Shown here: piece by piece, positions 16,459 through 25,729 of the stretch
Position numbering within the stretch: position 1 is the stretch's first letter
How the letters are laid out: each line of letters starts with the position of its first letter
Source: CAWFFV01 sp963814985
Lineage (GTDB): Bacteria; Chloroflexota; Ktedonobacteria; Ktedonobacterales; Ktedonobacteraceae
NCBI GenBank assembly: GCA_963814985.1
Contig: CAWFFV010000057.1
Location: 434,001 to 498,000, forward strand
DNA length: 64,000 nt
Direction: 5' to 3'
Notes under the pieces: generated by a model
Databases searched by the model: none
Seen by the model: only the letters and a program-made list of their open reading frames with translations
What the model was told of the DNA's origin: nothing
Position numbers and translations under genes: made by a program

Positions 16459-19348
16459 CGGTCATAACATTTCTTTCTGACAACGGTAATGTACAGATGA
16501 AGCTACTCCCCTCACCTGCAATACCCCTACTCTCAACGCGAATTGTCCCTTGATGGAGGCGCAGAAACTCTGCAACAACATAGAGTCCCAATCCAACCCC
16601 TCCTGTTTTGCTACTTTCGATGTTGGGGGCACGGTAAAATCGCTCGAAGAGGTGAGCCTGAGCCTCTAGAGGAACGCCAATTCCTTTATCGGCTATACAG
16701 ACTTCGATCATGAGATATCCTTCATCATTTATCTGCTGGGCCAGGGAAATAGTGATAGGGTCTGTAGGAAAACTATATTTGATGGCATTTTGCACGAGAT
16801 TTGTAAAAATTTGCAGAAGACGTGCGCTATCACCTTGAATGAGATAGGGATGCTGAGTGGACTCGATGTTACAACAAATTTGGTGAATGGTTGAGGTAGC
16901 GTCATGGTTGGCAACGACCTGTTTGATAATCTCTTCCAGGTTAACTTCTTCCATGACGAGTTCAATCTGTCCACGGTTGAGTAGAGTTACCTCTAAGAAT
17001 GTATTCACAATGTTTGTCAACTGGTGTGTTTGTTCCTCAATAGTGGCCGTGCTTTCATGGAGTTTCTCTTGTGTTTCTGGATCTATATCTGTCAGGCGTC
17101 TTAGTCGACGGGCCATGAGCTGGCTATGTGCGAGAATTACGGTCAACGGAGTGCGGAACTCGTGAGCAGTAATAGCCAGAAATTCATCTTTGAGAGCATT
17201 GGATTCTCGCATTGTTGCCTCGTTAGTGCGTGCTATTTCTGCCTCTTGCTGCCAGTGCGTCTGCTCAATAGCTAGACCTGCAAACTGGGCGATGCCCTCT
17301 GCTACCGCCATATCCCAGATATTGAAGTCCCGCTTCTTGACCGAGTGTGGGACTCCAGGTTGTTGTTTCTCTGACTTGAGTGTGGGGGAACGATCCAGCA
17401 TCATCACACCAAACACTTGCTTATTGTGTATGATAGGAGCCGCGAGAATCATTGTATGGCGTAATGGATCAGGATGCTCTGGGTATTGCTCTGCATTAAT
17501 CAAGATGGCATGACCCTCTAGCAATTGGGTACGAATGCCTGTGGAGTGATCTACTGTGGGAGCAAGCCAGCTTTTTTGCTCCTCAAGCCATTGCGCTTCG
17601 TCCTGGGCAGAGAAACCAAGTGACAGGAGCGGTAGAAAGATTTGCTGATTTTGGTCATAGAGTTGCACGACTCCATATTCACAATTGAGTGCTGTCAGAG
17701 TCATTGTAAGCACACGGTGTAAGATCTCTTTGATGTCAGTGATACCTGATATTACCTCGACTGCGTGAATCATCGTATCCAGGGCAAGGCGAATGCGTTG
17801 CTCGACGCGTACCTGTTCTGTAATATCACGGAATGCACTCACCAGACCTATCTGCCTGGCTTCACTGTCAAAAAGTGGTTCAATATTTACTTCAACCGTT
17901 CTTTCAGAGTTATCGGCACGTTTAGTTACGAAGCGTTCACCACGAATATGTTCACCGCGCAGGGCGCGCGTAAGAGGGAAATCTGAGAGAGGAATTTGTC
18001 GTCCGCGTACGGTGTAGGTTGGGTAGCGTTTCAGGAGTTTGGTGAGTTGCCTTCTGGTGATTGTGGACTTTCCTAAAAAATGTGACGCCGTGTTATTGCT
18101 GATAATGACTCGCCCATCCTGATCAAGAACAATAATGCCCTCAGTCATCGTATTGAAAATAGCATCGAGTGTGTTCGCACGCTCAGTTGCCAGGGCGGCT
18201 GCCCGTCGAGCTTCTGCCAAAATGTGAGCCTTTTCGATTGCCAGAGCACATTGGGTGGCAATATCTCGTGCAAATTCATATTGCTCTTGTGATGGACGAT
18301 AGAGAGGTTGATGGTAATTGACGAAAACAAAACCAACACAATGTGTATTTTTAGACGAGGCCGCTATTGTTGCAATTCGTCTGCTTCTGCTCTGGGCACC
18401 AACCATGAGTGGAACAATCACAACATGATCCAGACCCATCTGGTGGTACCAGTTCTTTTCAATCTCCTCAGCCTGTCCTACCATTACAAAGAGTGGTGTC
18501 CCTTTGAGCGCCGCTGTATAACATTGTGGAAGATCTGCCAGGGTAGGATGAATGATATGAGGAAGTGGTCTGGTCGTGCTTGCTACTGATAGTGTATCAG
18601 CTTCTAGAAGAGTGATAGCGCAGCTATCAGCATCCATACCCTGGATGAGGTGTTGTGTGGCAATTTTTAAGACCGTTGAGAGGCCTTCACCTGAATTGAC
18701 TGCCATTGCCACTTTGTAAATGGATTGTGCTTGTGCTGTTAGCCGTTCTGCTCGTTTTTTCTCGGTTTGAGCCTGTTGATAGAGTCGAGCGTTATCAATG
18801 GCTATGGCAGCTTGTTGGCCGATGGCGCGGGCCAGTTGTAGTTGCTCTGGTGTGAATGTACTTAGTTTACCTGGATTGTCGAGTGACATCATGCCTACAG
18901 TGCGACCTTCGCGTACGAGTGCTACGAGTAAGATGGAACGGAGCAGGAACTTTTCTGCTAAGTTGTGTATGAGGGTTTCTGTGTTTAGTTCATCCAGAGC
19001 AATCATACCATTTGCTTGAAGGAGGTGATGAATAATGGGGGCATCAAATGGTAATGAACTACGATGCCATACATTATCAGCCACCTCAACATCTTTGCTT
19101 TTTAAATGTTTGGCGGAAAGATGATAAGCGGAAGGAAGAAATTCAGTGCTCGTTTCATTTAGGAGCCAGACCGCGCAACGCTCAACTTCACAAACTTCGG
19201 CTGTGCGCCTGACAAGTATTTGTAAAATGTGAGTAAGGTCAAGCGAAGAGGCCAATAACTCTGACAAATCTCTCAATAGTTCACTTTCACGGAGTGCATT
19301 AAGGAGTTGCTCTTGCTTGCTGGTGAATAAAGGACTTTCACTTGGCAT
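16451..19348 (-). CDS. Multi-GAF/PAS sensor histidine kinase
   Basis: A 965-residue soluble histidine kinase without membrane segments. Domain order: GAF (about 25-195), GAF (about 210-385), PAS (about 395-510, ending FRDITEQVRVEQ), GAF (about 525-710), HisKA with H-box EFLAITAHEFRTPLTVI (about 725-800), and HATPase_c with N-box LVQNAIKYS, G1 box IADKGIGVP, F-box LFERFYR and G2 box GGVGLGLYVV (about 830-955). The ATG at 19348 follows AGAGGT. Three GAF domains suggest sensing of small ligands or redox state in the cytosol. No response regulator is adjacent; the only partner is the coupled HD gene. Confidence 0.93.
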   Translation of the reverse strand: MPSESPLFTSKQEQLLNALRESELLRDLSELLASSLDLTHILQILVRRTAEVCEVERCAVWLLNETSTEFLPSAYHLSAKHLKSKDVEVADNVWHRSSLPFDAPIIHHLLQANGMIALDELNTETLIHNLAEKFLLRSILLVALVREGRTVGMMSLDNPGKLSTFTPEQLQLARAIGQQAAIAIDNARLYQQAQTEKKRAERLTAQAQSIYKVAMAVNSGEGLSTVLKIATQHLIQGMDADSCAITLLEADTLSVASTTRPLPHIIHPTLADLPQCYTAALKGTPLFVMVGQAEEIEKNWYHQMGLDHVVIVPLMVGAQSRSRRIATIAASSKNTHCVGFVFVNYHQPLYRPSQEQYEFARDIATQCALAIEKAHILAEARRAAALATERANTLDAIFNTMTEGIIVLDQDGRVIISNNTASHFLGKSTITRRQLTKLLKRYPTYTVRGRQIPLSDFPLTRALRGEHIRGERFVTKRADNSERTVEVNIEPLFDSEARQIGLVSAFRDITEQVRVEQRIRLALDTMIHAVEVISGITDIKEILHRVLTMTLTALNCEYGVVQLYDQNQQIFLPLLSLGFSAQDEAQWLEEQKSWLAPTVDHSTGIRTQLLEGHAILINAEQYPEHPDPLRHTMILAAPIIHNKQVFGVMMLDRSPTLKSEKQQPGVPHSVKKRDFNIWDMAVAEGIAQFAGLAIEQTHWQQEAEIARTNEATMRESNALKDEFLAITAHEFRTPLTVILAHSQLMARRLRRLTDIDPETQEKLHESTATIEEQTHQLTNIVNTFLEVTLLNRGQIELVMEEVNLEEIIKQVVANHDATSTIHQICCNIESTQHPYLIQGDSARLLQIFTNLVQNAIKYSFPTDPITISLAQQINDEGYLMIEVCIADKGIGVPLEAQAHLFERFYRAPNIESSKTGGVGLGLYVVAEFLRLHQGTIRVESRGIAGEGSSFICTLPLSERNVMTDE

Positions 19349-19647
19349 GCTTTGACCTCTTTGTGGGAGATATGACCACTATTCTGAGACAGTTATTATT
19401 GCTAGATGGGCTAATGTAGACATATCCAGATTTAATCACGAGGTGTTTCTCTGGTTGAGCCCAAGTGTAACAGATCAGTATAGTCTTCGTCAAGAAATGT
19501 ACTAGAATTACTTTCTGACACGGCTGGTTTGTGTTGTCTATGCTGGTATGGTGGAATATGTTAACGCTTTGCTGTCGTAACAAATTGCTTCTTAAGATTG
19601 AACGAACAAGTGTGGCATGCAATAACATTGAAGATCGCGCTGCTGCA

Positions 19648-19670
19648 TTCCCACGCCTTCGGCGCGGGTT
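19648..19670. repeat. Hairpin resembling an IS200/IS605 end
   Basis: CCCACGCCTTCGGCGCGGG forms a short GC stem with TTC loop; IS200/IS605-type ends carry similar subterminal hairpins. It is the upstream companion of the tnpB remnant hairpin at 19940-19959. Confidence 0.4.
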
Positions 19671-19692
19671 AAGCGGCCCCAAACCTGGCCTC

Positions 19693-19721
19693 TTGACAAC
19701 TATGGAGAAAAGGTATATGAT
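19693..19721 (+). promoter_or_regulatory. Consensus promoter inside IS remnant
   Basis: TTGACA (19693-19698), 17-base spacer, TATGAT (19716-19721): a near-perfect sigma-70-type promoter reading into the small broken ORF and tnpB start. Confidence 0.6.
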
Positions 19722-19728
19722 TATCCAT

Positions 19729-19902
19729 ATGCGATAGAAAGAAGATAACTTCACTGAAAGCCTGGAAACAGACTTAGAAAAAATCAGGCTCATTGCTGCT
19801 ATGAAACGCAAGACGATGTTTGAGGTCTTGGATGAGATGGCAGATAAAGAGCTAAAGCAGTTGCAAAAGGAGGAGAGAGACGATGCCAATCAAAAACTAT
19901 AA
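19729..19902 (+). pseudogene. Small ribbon-helix-helix-like ORF of IS element, early stop
   Basis: Frame from ATG 19729 reads MR, then TAG, then KEDNFTESLETDLEKIRL and on to MKRKTMFEVLDEMADKELKQLQ, ending TAA 19902. The EKIRLIAAMKRKTMFEVLDEM pattern resembles short ribbon-helix-helix proteins encoded just before tnpB in some IS605-type elements. A stop at codon 3 disrupts it; an internal ATG at 19801 would give 33 residues. Confidence 0.45.
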
Positions 19903-19960
19903 ATATCGCATCTATCCTAACCAGGCAATTGCGTAGAAGCCTCTGTCTTTAGGCAGAGGT
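19883..19960 (+). mobile_element. IS200/IS605-type remnant: tnpB start fused to right-end hairpin
   Basis: A strong AAAGGAGG-like site precedes ATG 19883, which reads MPIKNYKYRIYPNQAIA and then TAG (19934-19936). This is the typical TnpB N-terminus (KxYKYRLYP). Three bases after the stop, CCTCTGTCTTTAGGCAGAGG (19940-19959) forms the hairpin expected at the element's right end. The roughly 370-codon body of tnpB is gone, leaving a short internally deleted element that could still be mobilised in trans by a Y1 transposase. Confidence 0.65.
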
Positions 19961-20033
19961 ACGTCGCTCGGTATATATGAGATCCTGATGGGAATTTGAT
20001 TGAGGTAGCAAATTACAGGAGATCAGCGCAATT

Positions 20034-20886
20034 TTACACAGTCTCTGCAGGCATACTCTGTTCTATCCATTGCGCCAGGCCTGCTGCATCTTCCTCGCTG
20101 ATTTTGCTGAACGTATTAACCTGAGCGGGGAAGATTTGTTGCCGGACCTCATGTGCATAATGATTTAAGCCCTCCAAAGACCGTTCGCGTAAGTGCTCAT
20201 AGCGTTTGAACATCTTGCGGTCTCTGGGTGAGATCCCTAACAGGTCCGTGACGACAAGCACCTGCCCATCACAGTAGCGGCCGGAGCCAATGCCAATAGT
20301 AGGAATATGCAACTGTTGTGTGATCAATTGACTAATCGGCTCGCTTACCAGTTCCAGGACCAGTAGGCTGAGGCCAGCCTCCTCCAGGGCGAGGGCACTA
20401 CGCAGCAACGCCTTTCCCTCTTCAAGCGATCGTCCTTGCACGCGGCCTTTCGTTCCCAACGTTTGGGGGAGTAAAGCCAAGATGCCCACAGACTTCGATT
20501 CCCTGGGCTACGAGGGCGCGTACCACCTCAACCTGCTCTATCCCTCCTTCCAGTTTCACGCCATTTGGGCTTTGGACAAGCATGCGCCGGGCATTTTCGA
20601 CAGCCATCTCTGGTGTTTGATACGATCCATATGGCAGGTCAACCAGCAGATAGGCTTCCTGGACGCCACGGCGCACAGCTTTGAGGTGATGGAGCATATC
20701 TTCCATGGTCACCTCCGTTTCTGCTGCGTAGCCCAGCATGTTGGTACCAAGGCTGTCGCCGACGAAAATAATATCGATCCCCGCCTCGTCTTCTATCTGT
20801 GCTGTAGGATAATCGTAGCAGGTGACCATCACAATGGGTTCGTGATTGTGCTTCTTTGCAAACAAGTAGGGCAAGTCTTTGCTCAT
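20034..20886 (-). pseudogene. panB: Ketopantoate hydroxymethyltransferase PanB, single frameshift
   Basis: Transfers a hydroxymethyl group from methylene-THF to 2-oxoisovalerate in pantothenate synthesis. ATG 20886 gives MSKDLPYLFAKKHNHEP, then VTCYDYPTAQI, FVGDSLGTNMLGY (metal-binding Asp), LLVDLPYGSYQ and GVKLEGG, up to EVCGHLGFTP. The frame is lost in a run of five G (20465-20469 on the plus strand); dropping one G joins QTLGTKGRVQGRS and the C-terminal half (IGIGSG...CDGQVLVVTDLLG). The reconstructed length of 283 residues is normal. Everything else is intact, so this may be a sequencing error or a recent/phase-variable lesion. A structured leader shared with the methyltransferase gene at 43937 precedes the start. 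Confidence 0.88.
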
Positions 20887-20940
20887 AAAAAATCCTTTGT
20901 GGAGACCCTCACGCCTTCAGGCTGAGGGAGGAAACAAAAG
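20887..20940 (-). promoter_or_regulatory. Hairpin leader of panB, shared with DNA methyltransferase gene
   Basis: Transcript-sense order: pyrimidine-rich stretch TTTCCT, stem CCCTCAGCC / GGC-G-TGAGGG with TGAA loop, then AAAGGA and ATG. The same arrangement and much of the same sequence recurs at 43940-43990. It resembles IS200-type left-end leaders; riboregulation is possible. Confidence 0.5.
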
Positions 20941-21104
20941 AGGGGATATTCTGCTAGGACTTTTCTCCCGCGATTTATTTTACCAGGAGTCATCCGAGAA
21001 AGCAAGAGAGAAGGCTGTTGCATAGGACTATCTTCTGTGGCGTAAATGGAACCATTCTATCACAACGGCCAGAGCCGACCCTATAATGACAGATAAAACC
21101 GTAC

Positions 21105-22220
21105 TCAATTTGGAAGGACGTTTGAGAGTGCTTCTTTTGAGGTGCGTTGCTTCTGCCTGTTTGCCTTCCGGATTTGTTTTTCCTGTTGACGAGCATTAGC
21201 GATATTGGTTCTATCAGCGAGATCGGTTGCTTTCGTGTCCTGGTGTGCTTTAGATTTAAGCTGTGGATTGTCGCGGTTCAACTTACTGGCCATTGTACTT
21301 GTGAATGTAATAAGATCATTTGTGAGTGGACGTACTCCCTCAGAGAAGAAGGCATTCACCTGAGCGCCTATGAGGAGGATAAGCGCAAAGTAGTAGAAAA
21401 ATGCGAGTAGAATGATAGCAAAGCCTACCTGTCCCACATAGTTACCCGAGAAACGGGCTACGTACAGAGGAAAAAGTATCAGGTAAATTTGCATCGCTAT
21501 TGCTGCAACTACTGTTCCACGCCAACTATGTCTGAAACTAATATGCTGGTTAGGAACAATGACGTAGATGGCCTCGAAGAGAATAAATGAGACTAAGAGG
21601 CTGCCGAAAATTCCGCTCAAACTAAAGATGAGGCTGCTTCCAGGGATACGGTTGAGTGGCGTCTGTTGCAGAAAAGAAAAGGCCAGGGCCGGCCCACTTG
21701 CGGCAAGAAACATAATGGGTGTAAGGAATGCAAAGAGTAAGAGCATACCAATCGCCATGACGTTTTGACGGATGAGTGTACGTGGGTGTACATGATAGAT
21801 GAGACTGAAACAATTTTCGATGAGAATAAAGAGTCGTGAACCACTAAAAAGGGCAATAAGGAAGGCTATAATACCCAGGATACCAGAGATGCTAGCTAAT
21901 TGTTTAATAATCGTATCGAGCAGATCTTTTGACTGGATGGCTGCTGGAAAAACATGGATGACTTGTACGAGAAAGTTCTTTCGAGTCGTGGCATCAAGAA
22001 AGAATAGCCCGAGGATAGACACGATTGCTATCGCAATAGGAAAAATTGTGGTTAACAAGCTATAAGCCAGAGCAGCCGCAAGATTTATCGACCAGTCATT
22101 GTTAAATTTGGTAATAAATGTCTGGAAAGATTTTGTCTCTTTCTGAATGGTATTGTGCAAATCAGAAGGAGAGTTGGGCTGTGTTTTAGTTGTTGTTGAG
22201 GCTTGACTCTCAGTGACCAT
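21105..22220 (-). CDS. YihY/BrkB-family inner-membrane protein
   Basis: A 371-residue protein of the YihY/BrkB (UPF0761) family, once thought to be RNase BN; its transport or envelope role is not settled. The start ATG 22220 is preceded by GGAGGAA; a TTG three codons earlier is less likely. Six hydrophobic segments are visible, beginning with INLAAALAYSLLTTIFPIAIAI (the family's conserved first segment) and including LIGAQVNAFF near the end. The N-terminal 40 residues and C-terminal 65 residues are polar and highly charged (Lys/Gln-rich, KQIRKANRQKQRT), presumably cytosolic. Monocistronic. Confidence 0.88.
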   Translation of the reverse strand: MVTESQASTTTKTQPNSPSDLHNTIQKETKSFQTFITKFNNDWSINLAAALAYSLLTTIFPIAIAIVSILGLFFLDATTRKNFLVQVIHVFPAAIQSKDLLDTIIKQLASISGILGIIAFLIALFSGSRLFILIENCFSLIYHVHPRTLIRQNVMAIGMLLLFAFLTPIMFLAASGPALAFSFLQQTPLNRIPGSSLIFSLSGIFGSLLVSFILFEAIYVIVPNQHISFRHSWRGTVVAAIAMQIYLILFPLYVARFSGNYVGQVGFAIILLAFFYYFALILLIGAQVNAFFSEGVRPLTNDLITFTSTMASKLNRDNPQLKSKAHQDTKATDLADRTNIANARQQEKQIRKANRQKQRTSKEALSNVLPN

Positions 22221-22446
22221 AAATAGCAATTCCTCCCCACTAACACTTTCTCCACCAGTTGGGTATAATGCTAACTAGCGGAGGTCAATCCAGGCGTTGA
22301 TGCACTCTTTCCCGTACTAATGTCTGATTTTGTACTTTCTATCCTCTGTGGGAGACGAGGATAATCCCAAACTCCCATACAGAATTCACGAGTGATGTCG
22401 TCTTTTCGTTTCATTTAAACGGAATCACCTGGGTTTGGAAAAATCT

Positions 22447-22731
22447 ATGAGTTCGCAATCACCAAAATCATTGGCAACAATGCTGTGGGGTATTTTGCGC
22501 GTGGGAATGCGTACCTTCTGGCAGAGCAGTGTTAACCCTGCACGTCCCCTGGTGCAACGCCAACAAGCTCTTGCTGTGCTGGGTTTGCCGCCAACAGCGA
22601 CCGCGCAACAGATTAAGCGACGCTACCGGGCACTGGCTAAACGTTATCATCCTGATCGTGGTGGAGATCAGCGGCAGATGCAACGTATCATTGCAGCCTA
22701 TGAGTTTTTGATGAAAGAGCGGACAAACTGA
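22447..22731 (+). CDS. J-domain protein
   Basis: A 94-residue protein ending in a DnaJ J-domain: LAVLGLPPTATAQQIKRRYRALAKRYHPDRGG with the HPD tripeptide that stimulates DnaK ATPase, and a short helix IV (MQRIIAAYEFLM). The N-terminal 35 residues contain a moderately hydrophobic stretch (TMLWGILRVGMRTFW), possibly membrane-associated. No Gly/Phe or zinc domain, so it is a class III co-chaperone. ATG 22447 was chosen over an upstream TTG. It converges on the FtsH-like gene with an 11-base gap. Confidence 0.85.
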   Translation: MSSQSPKSLATMLWGILRVGMRTFWQSSVNPARPLVQRQQALAVLGLPPTATAQQIKRRYRALAKRYHPDRGGDQRQMQRIIAAYEFLMKERTN

Positions 22732-22742
22732 TATTCCCTGCG

Positions 22743-25028
22743 CTATTCCCCTTGAAGCACCTTCTCAAACTGGGCGCGGTCGAGTTGCTCGTGCTCCATC
22801 AGGGTATTTGCTAGCACAGCAAGCTGGTCAGCATGCGCAACCAGCAATCTACGCGCCATCTCTCGCCCCTCATTGAGAATACGTCTAACCTCAGCATCAA
22901 TCAAGGTATTCATGGCAACGCTGTTTACATTCTGCGGAGCAGGTGTCGCCAGAGCGAAGTGCAATGTTGAGGGATTACCATCCCACATAAAACGACCATT
23001 AGCATCAATAACCAGTGAACGCGATTGTGAGGGCATGTTGGCGGGATTGATACACTGCATATTGAGCGAGTAATCGCCCTCTGCATGATAATCGGAAAAA
23101 ACAACACCAACCTGCTCGCTCATTCCCCAACGCGTCACCATACGGCGTGCAAGATCTGTGACCACTTGTAGATCGTTCTCTGCACCTGTTGTAATACGGT
23201 CAGAGCCGAAGGTGAGTTCTTCGGCAACACGACCACCCAGACCGACAGCAATACGAACCATAAGAGTTTCACGGCTATAGTTATAGCGATCTTCCTCAGC
23301 AGAAAATTGTGTCACCCCCAGGCTCTGACCACGAGGCAGGATTGTTACACGATTCACCGTATCCGCTTCAGGTAGATGGTAGGCAACCAGCGCATGACCG
23401 CCTTCATGGTAAGCGATAATACGACGTTCTTGCTCGCTCATTACCAATGGCCGTAGTGCGCCAAGCTGTATTCGTGCCAGAGCTTGTTCAAAGCACTCAT
23501 CGTTGAGACACTCCAAATCCAGGCGGGCAGCACTGAGAGCCGCTTCATTGACAAGATTTGCCAGATCTGCTCCGCTCATCCCTGTTGTCAGGCGAGCCAG
23601 ACGTTGCAGGTCAACATCCTCACCAAGAGGTGTAAGGCGAGTATGTACTCTCAAGATAGCTTCACGCCCGATACGATCAGGCAAAGAGACAGTAATGCGA
23701 CGGTCAAAACGTCCAGGACGTAACAATGCCTTATCAAGGATATCAACACGATTTGTGGCAGCCAGCACAACAATCGCTTTACGTGGATCAAAACCATCAA
23801 GTTCGACCAGTAATTGATTGAGCGTCTGGTCGCGTTCATCATTGCCGTTCATGCGTACTGAGCGTTTGCGTCCAGCGGCATCAATTTCATCAATGAAGAC
23901 GACACAGGGTGCTGCTTGCCTGGCTTGATTGAAGAGATCTCGCACCCGACTTGCCCCCACGCCGACAAACATCTCGACGAACTCCGAAGCACTTATATGA
24001 AAGAAGGGGACGTCAGCCTCGCCGGCAACCGCTCTTGCCAAAAGTGTTTTACCTGTTCCTGGAGGGCCAATCAACAAGGCACCACGGGGAATACGGGCAC
24101 CTAATCGACCAAAACGTTCCGGCTGACGCAAAAACTGGACAATTTCTTCTAACTCGCTACGTACTTCATTAATACCTGCAACATCCGCAAAAGTCACATG
24201 TGGCTCAGTATTTATCCGGACGGTTGTAGGTTTGTGAGTGGGTTCAACTCTGGCGACAGTTGTAGGCTTCCTTGCTTCGGGTTGTGCTGTCTCTTTCTCC
24301 CGTGTAAAGCGCTGTACTCGACTCTTTCTCGTCCGGGTCAGATGATCCGTTGGGTTAGATGCGCGCATATTGTTGCGAGAACCCAGAAAGAGAAAGAGCA
24401 ACACAACCATAAAAATGATGGCCAGAAATTTCCAGAAGAGGGAGAACCAATCAATTGACTGTGACAAAGGGAGTGTGGTAACTATGACATGATGGCTTAT
24501 CAGCAAAGACATCAGCATGGCGTCTCCATTTCCTGGCACATGAGTATAGATAGCCCGATCAGCATCTATTGGAAGAATATTTGTAATGCCTGGAGTAACT
24601 GGAGCAATCCCAATATAACGTTTCCATGCAGTATAATCAGCAGATGATGTTTGAGTAGGAGATTTAACGGCTGGCGTAGCTAGAGAAGGGGCCGATATAT
24701 GATTCTGCGCAAGAGGATACGTCAACAAGCCATTAATTTCACTACCACGAATAGTTATGGCTTGTACATTCCCTGCTTTCACCAATTTTACAAATGTGCT
24801 ATAGCCAATAGTGGTTTCCTCAGCAGGAGTAGAGTCAATGGAAGGGGGCTGTAGTTGGCTAAAAATGCCAAATAGCAGTACTACCAGTAATAGAAGCATT
24901 AGACTTGTAAAAAGCGAATTCTTATGGGCTTGAAGAAATTTTCCGATTTTATGCCTGTAGCTTCCTGCCTGTTTACGTTGCCGCCCATATACTTCCGACT
25001 TCCTATGACGGCTCTCCTTGTAGTGCAT
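22743..25028 (-). CDS. ftsH: FtsH-like membrane AAA+ zinc protease
   Basis: A 761-residue ATP-dependent metalloprotease degrading membrane and regulatory proteins. Two N-terminal membrane segments (about 38-60 and 190-215) flank an extracytoplasmic domain. The AAA+ module (about 270-500) has Walker A GPPGTGKT, Walker B CVVFIDEIDA and the second-region arginines RPGRFDRR. The M41 peptidase zinc site is HEGGH (about residue 540), a variant of the usual HEAGH that keeps both histidines; the third ligand region is NDLQVVTDLARRMVTRWGMS. An insertion of about 50 residues lies after VVFSDY. The basic N-terminal tail is unusually long. Monocistronic, divergent from the PHA locus. Confidence 0.93.
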   Translation of the reverse strand: MHYKESRHRKSEVYGRQRKQAGSYRHKIGKFLQAHKNSLFTSLMLLLLVVLLFGIFSQLQPPSIDSTPAEETTIGYSTFVKLVKAGNVQAITIRGSEINGLLTYPLAQNHISAPSLATPAVKSPTQTSSADYTAWKRYIGIAPVTPGITNILPIDADRAIYTHVPGNGDAMLMSLLISHHVIVTTLPLSQSIDWFSLFWKFLAIIFMVVLLFLFLGSRNNMRASNPTDHLTRTRKSRVQRFTREKETAQPEARKPTTVARVEPTHKPTTVRINTEPHVTFADVAGINEVRSELEEIVQFLRQPERFGRLGARIPRGALLIGPPGTGKTLLARAVAGEADVPFFHISASEFVEMFVGVGASRVRDLFNQARQAAPCVVFIDEIDAAGRKRSVRMNGNDERDQTLNQLLVELDGFDPRKAIVVLAATNRVDILDKALLRPGRFDRRITVSLPDRIGREAILRVHTRLTPLGEDVDLQRLARLTTGMSGADLANLVNEAALSAARLDLECLNDECFEQALARIQLGALRPLVMSEQERRIIAYHEGGHALVAYHLPEADTVNRVTILPRGQSLGVTQFSAEEDRYNYSRETLMVRIAVGLGGRVAEELTFGSDRITTGAENDLQVVTDLARRMVTRWGMSEQVGVVFSDYHAEGDYSLNMQCINPANMPSQSRSLVIDANGRFMWDGNPSTLHFALATPAPQNVNSVAMNTLIDAEVRRILNEGREMARRLLVAHADQLAVLANTLMEHEQLDRAQFEKVLQGE

Positions 25029-25729
25029 TTATTTACCTCATCTGAAAAAAGCCGCACAGATGAAACTTCATCTGCCGACCTTGTGTGTCAAAGTATGCGA
25101 AGATAGTACTTGCGTCTCTCGAAGAGATGTGAACAGGTTCTCTAATGGACGCCAGGAGACAGTGTACAGCCTGATCAGGAAAAACGTCGTACTCTCAGTA
25201 CTTTCTTGCTATGTGGCATATTATACCACTACGGTTCTTTGTGTATCAGTATATATGAATGCTACGCATCAAAAAACGTACCACTTCACAAAAGTCGGAC
25301 ATGCAAATAGAAAGTTTGTGGATTTTTTAACTATCAACACCAGGTCTTCCTTGAGCGAGGATTTGGATACTAAAAATGTTATGACCCTAAAAGCACAAAA
25401 TTGCTATTTGCACCCCATACGAAATGCAAGAGTCCAGTTGCATCTATCTAGCTTTTTGGATATAATTATAGTAGACTTTCGAGAATTTGCCCATTTCTCG
25501 TATCTGCATGCATTCTAGCATGCAGTCTGTTGTTTTCGTATTCTGAATAAGAATAACGGAGCAAGGATGTTTCCGCTAGAACACAAAGAAGTTTTTCCTG
25601 AGTTTGTTTCGTATTCTGCTGCCACCGAAACTCCTCGGAGAACAGTATCAGGAACCCTGTGCCTAGAAGGGCGAGGATTTGATGAAGAAGAACGGCCTTC
25701 GCGTCGATCAAACAGGAAAGAGGTCTAGT
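25029..25729. other. 700-base intergenic region between ftsH and PHA locus
   Basis: AT-rich, holding divergent promoters by position. The only structure I see is the perfect inverted repeat CTGCATGC/GCATGCAG at 25503-25524. Open frames here lack coding character. Confidence 0.4.

Noticed and set aside
19338..19889. 183-codon open frame on the minus strand over the IS remnant
   Set aside because: It is the complement of the tnpB/RHH remnant and repeat hairpins; Ser/Phe-rich shadow without a start signal.
25060..25518. 152-codon open frame upstream of the PHA locus
   Set aside because: No ribosome-binding site, Cys/Thr/Val-rich random composition, overlaps the ftsH promoter region; no family resemblance.
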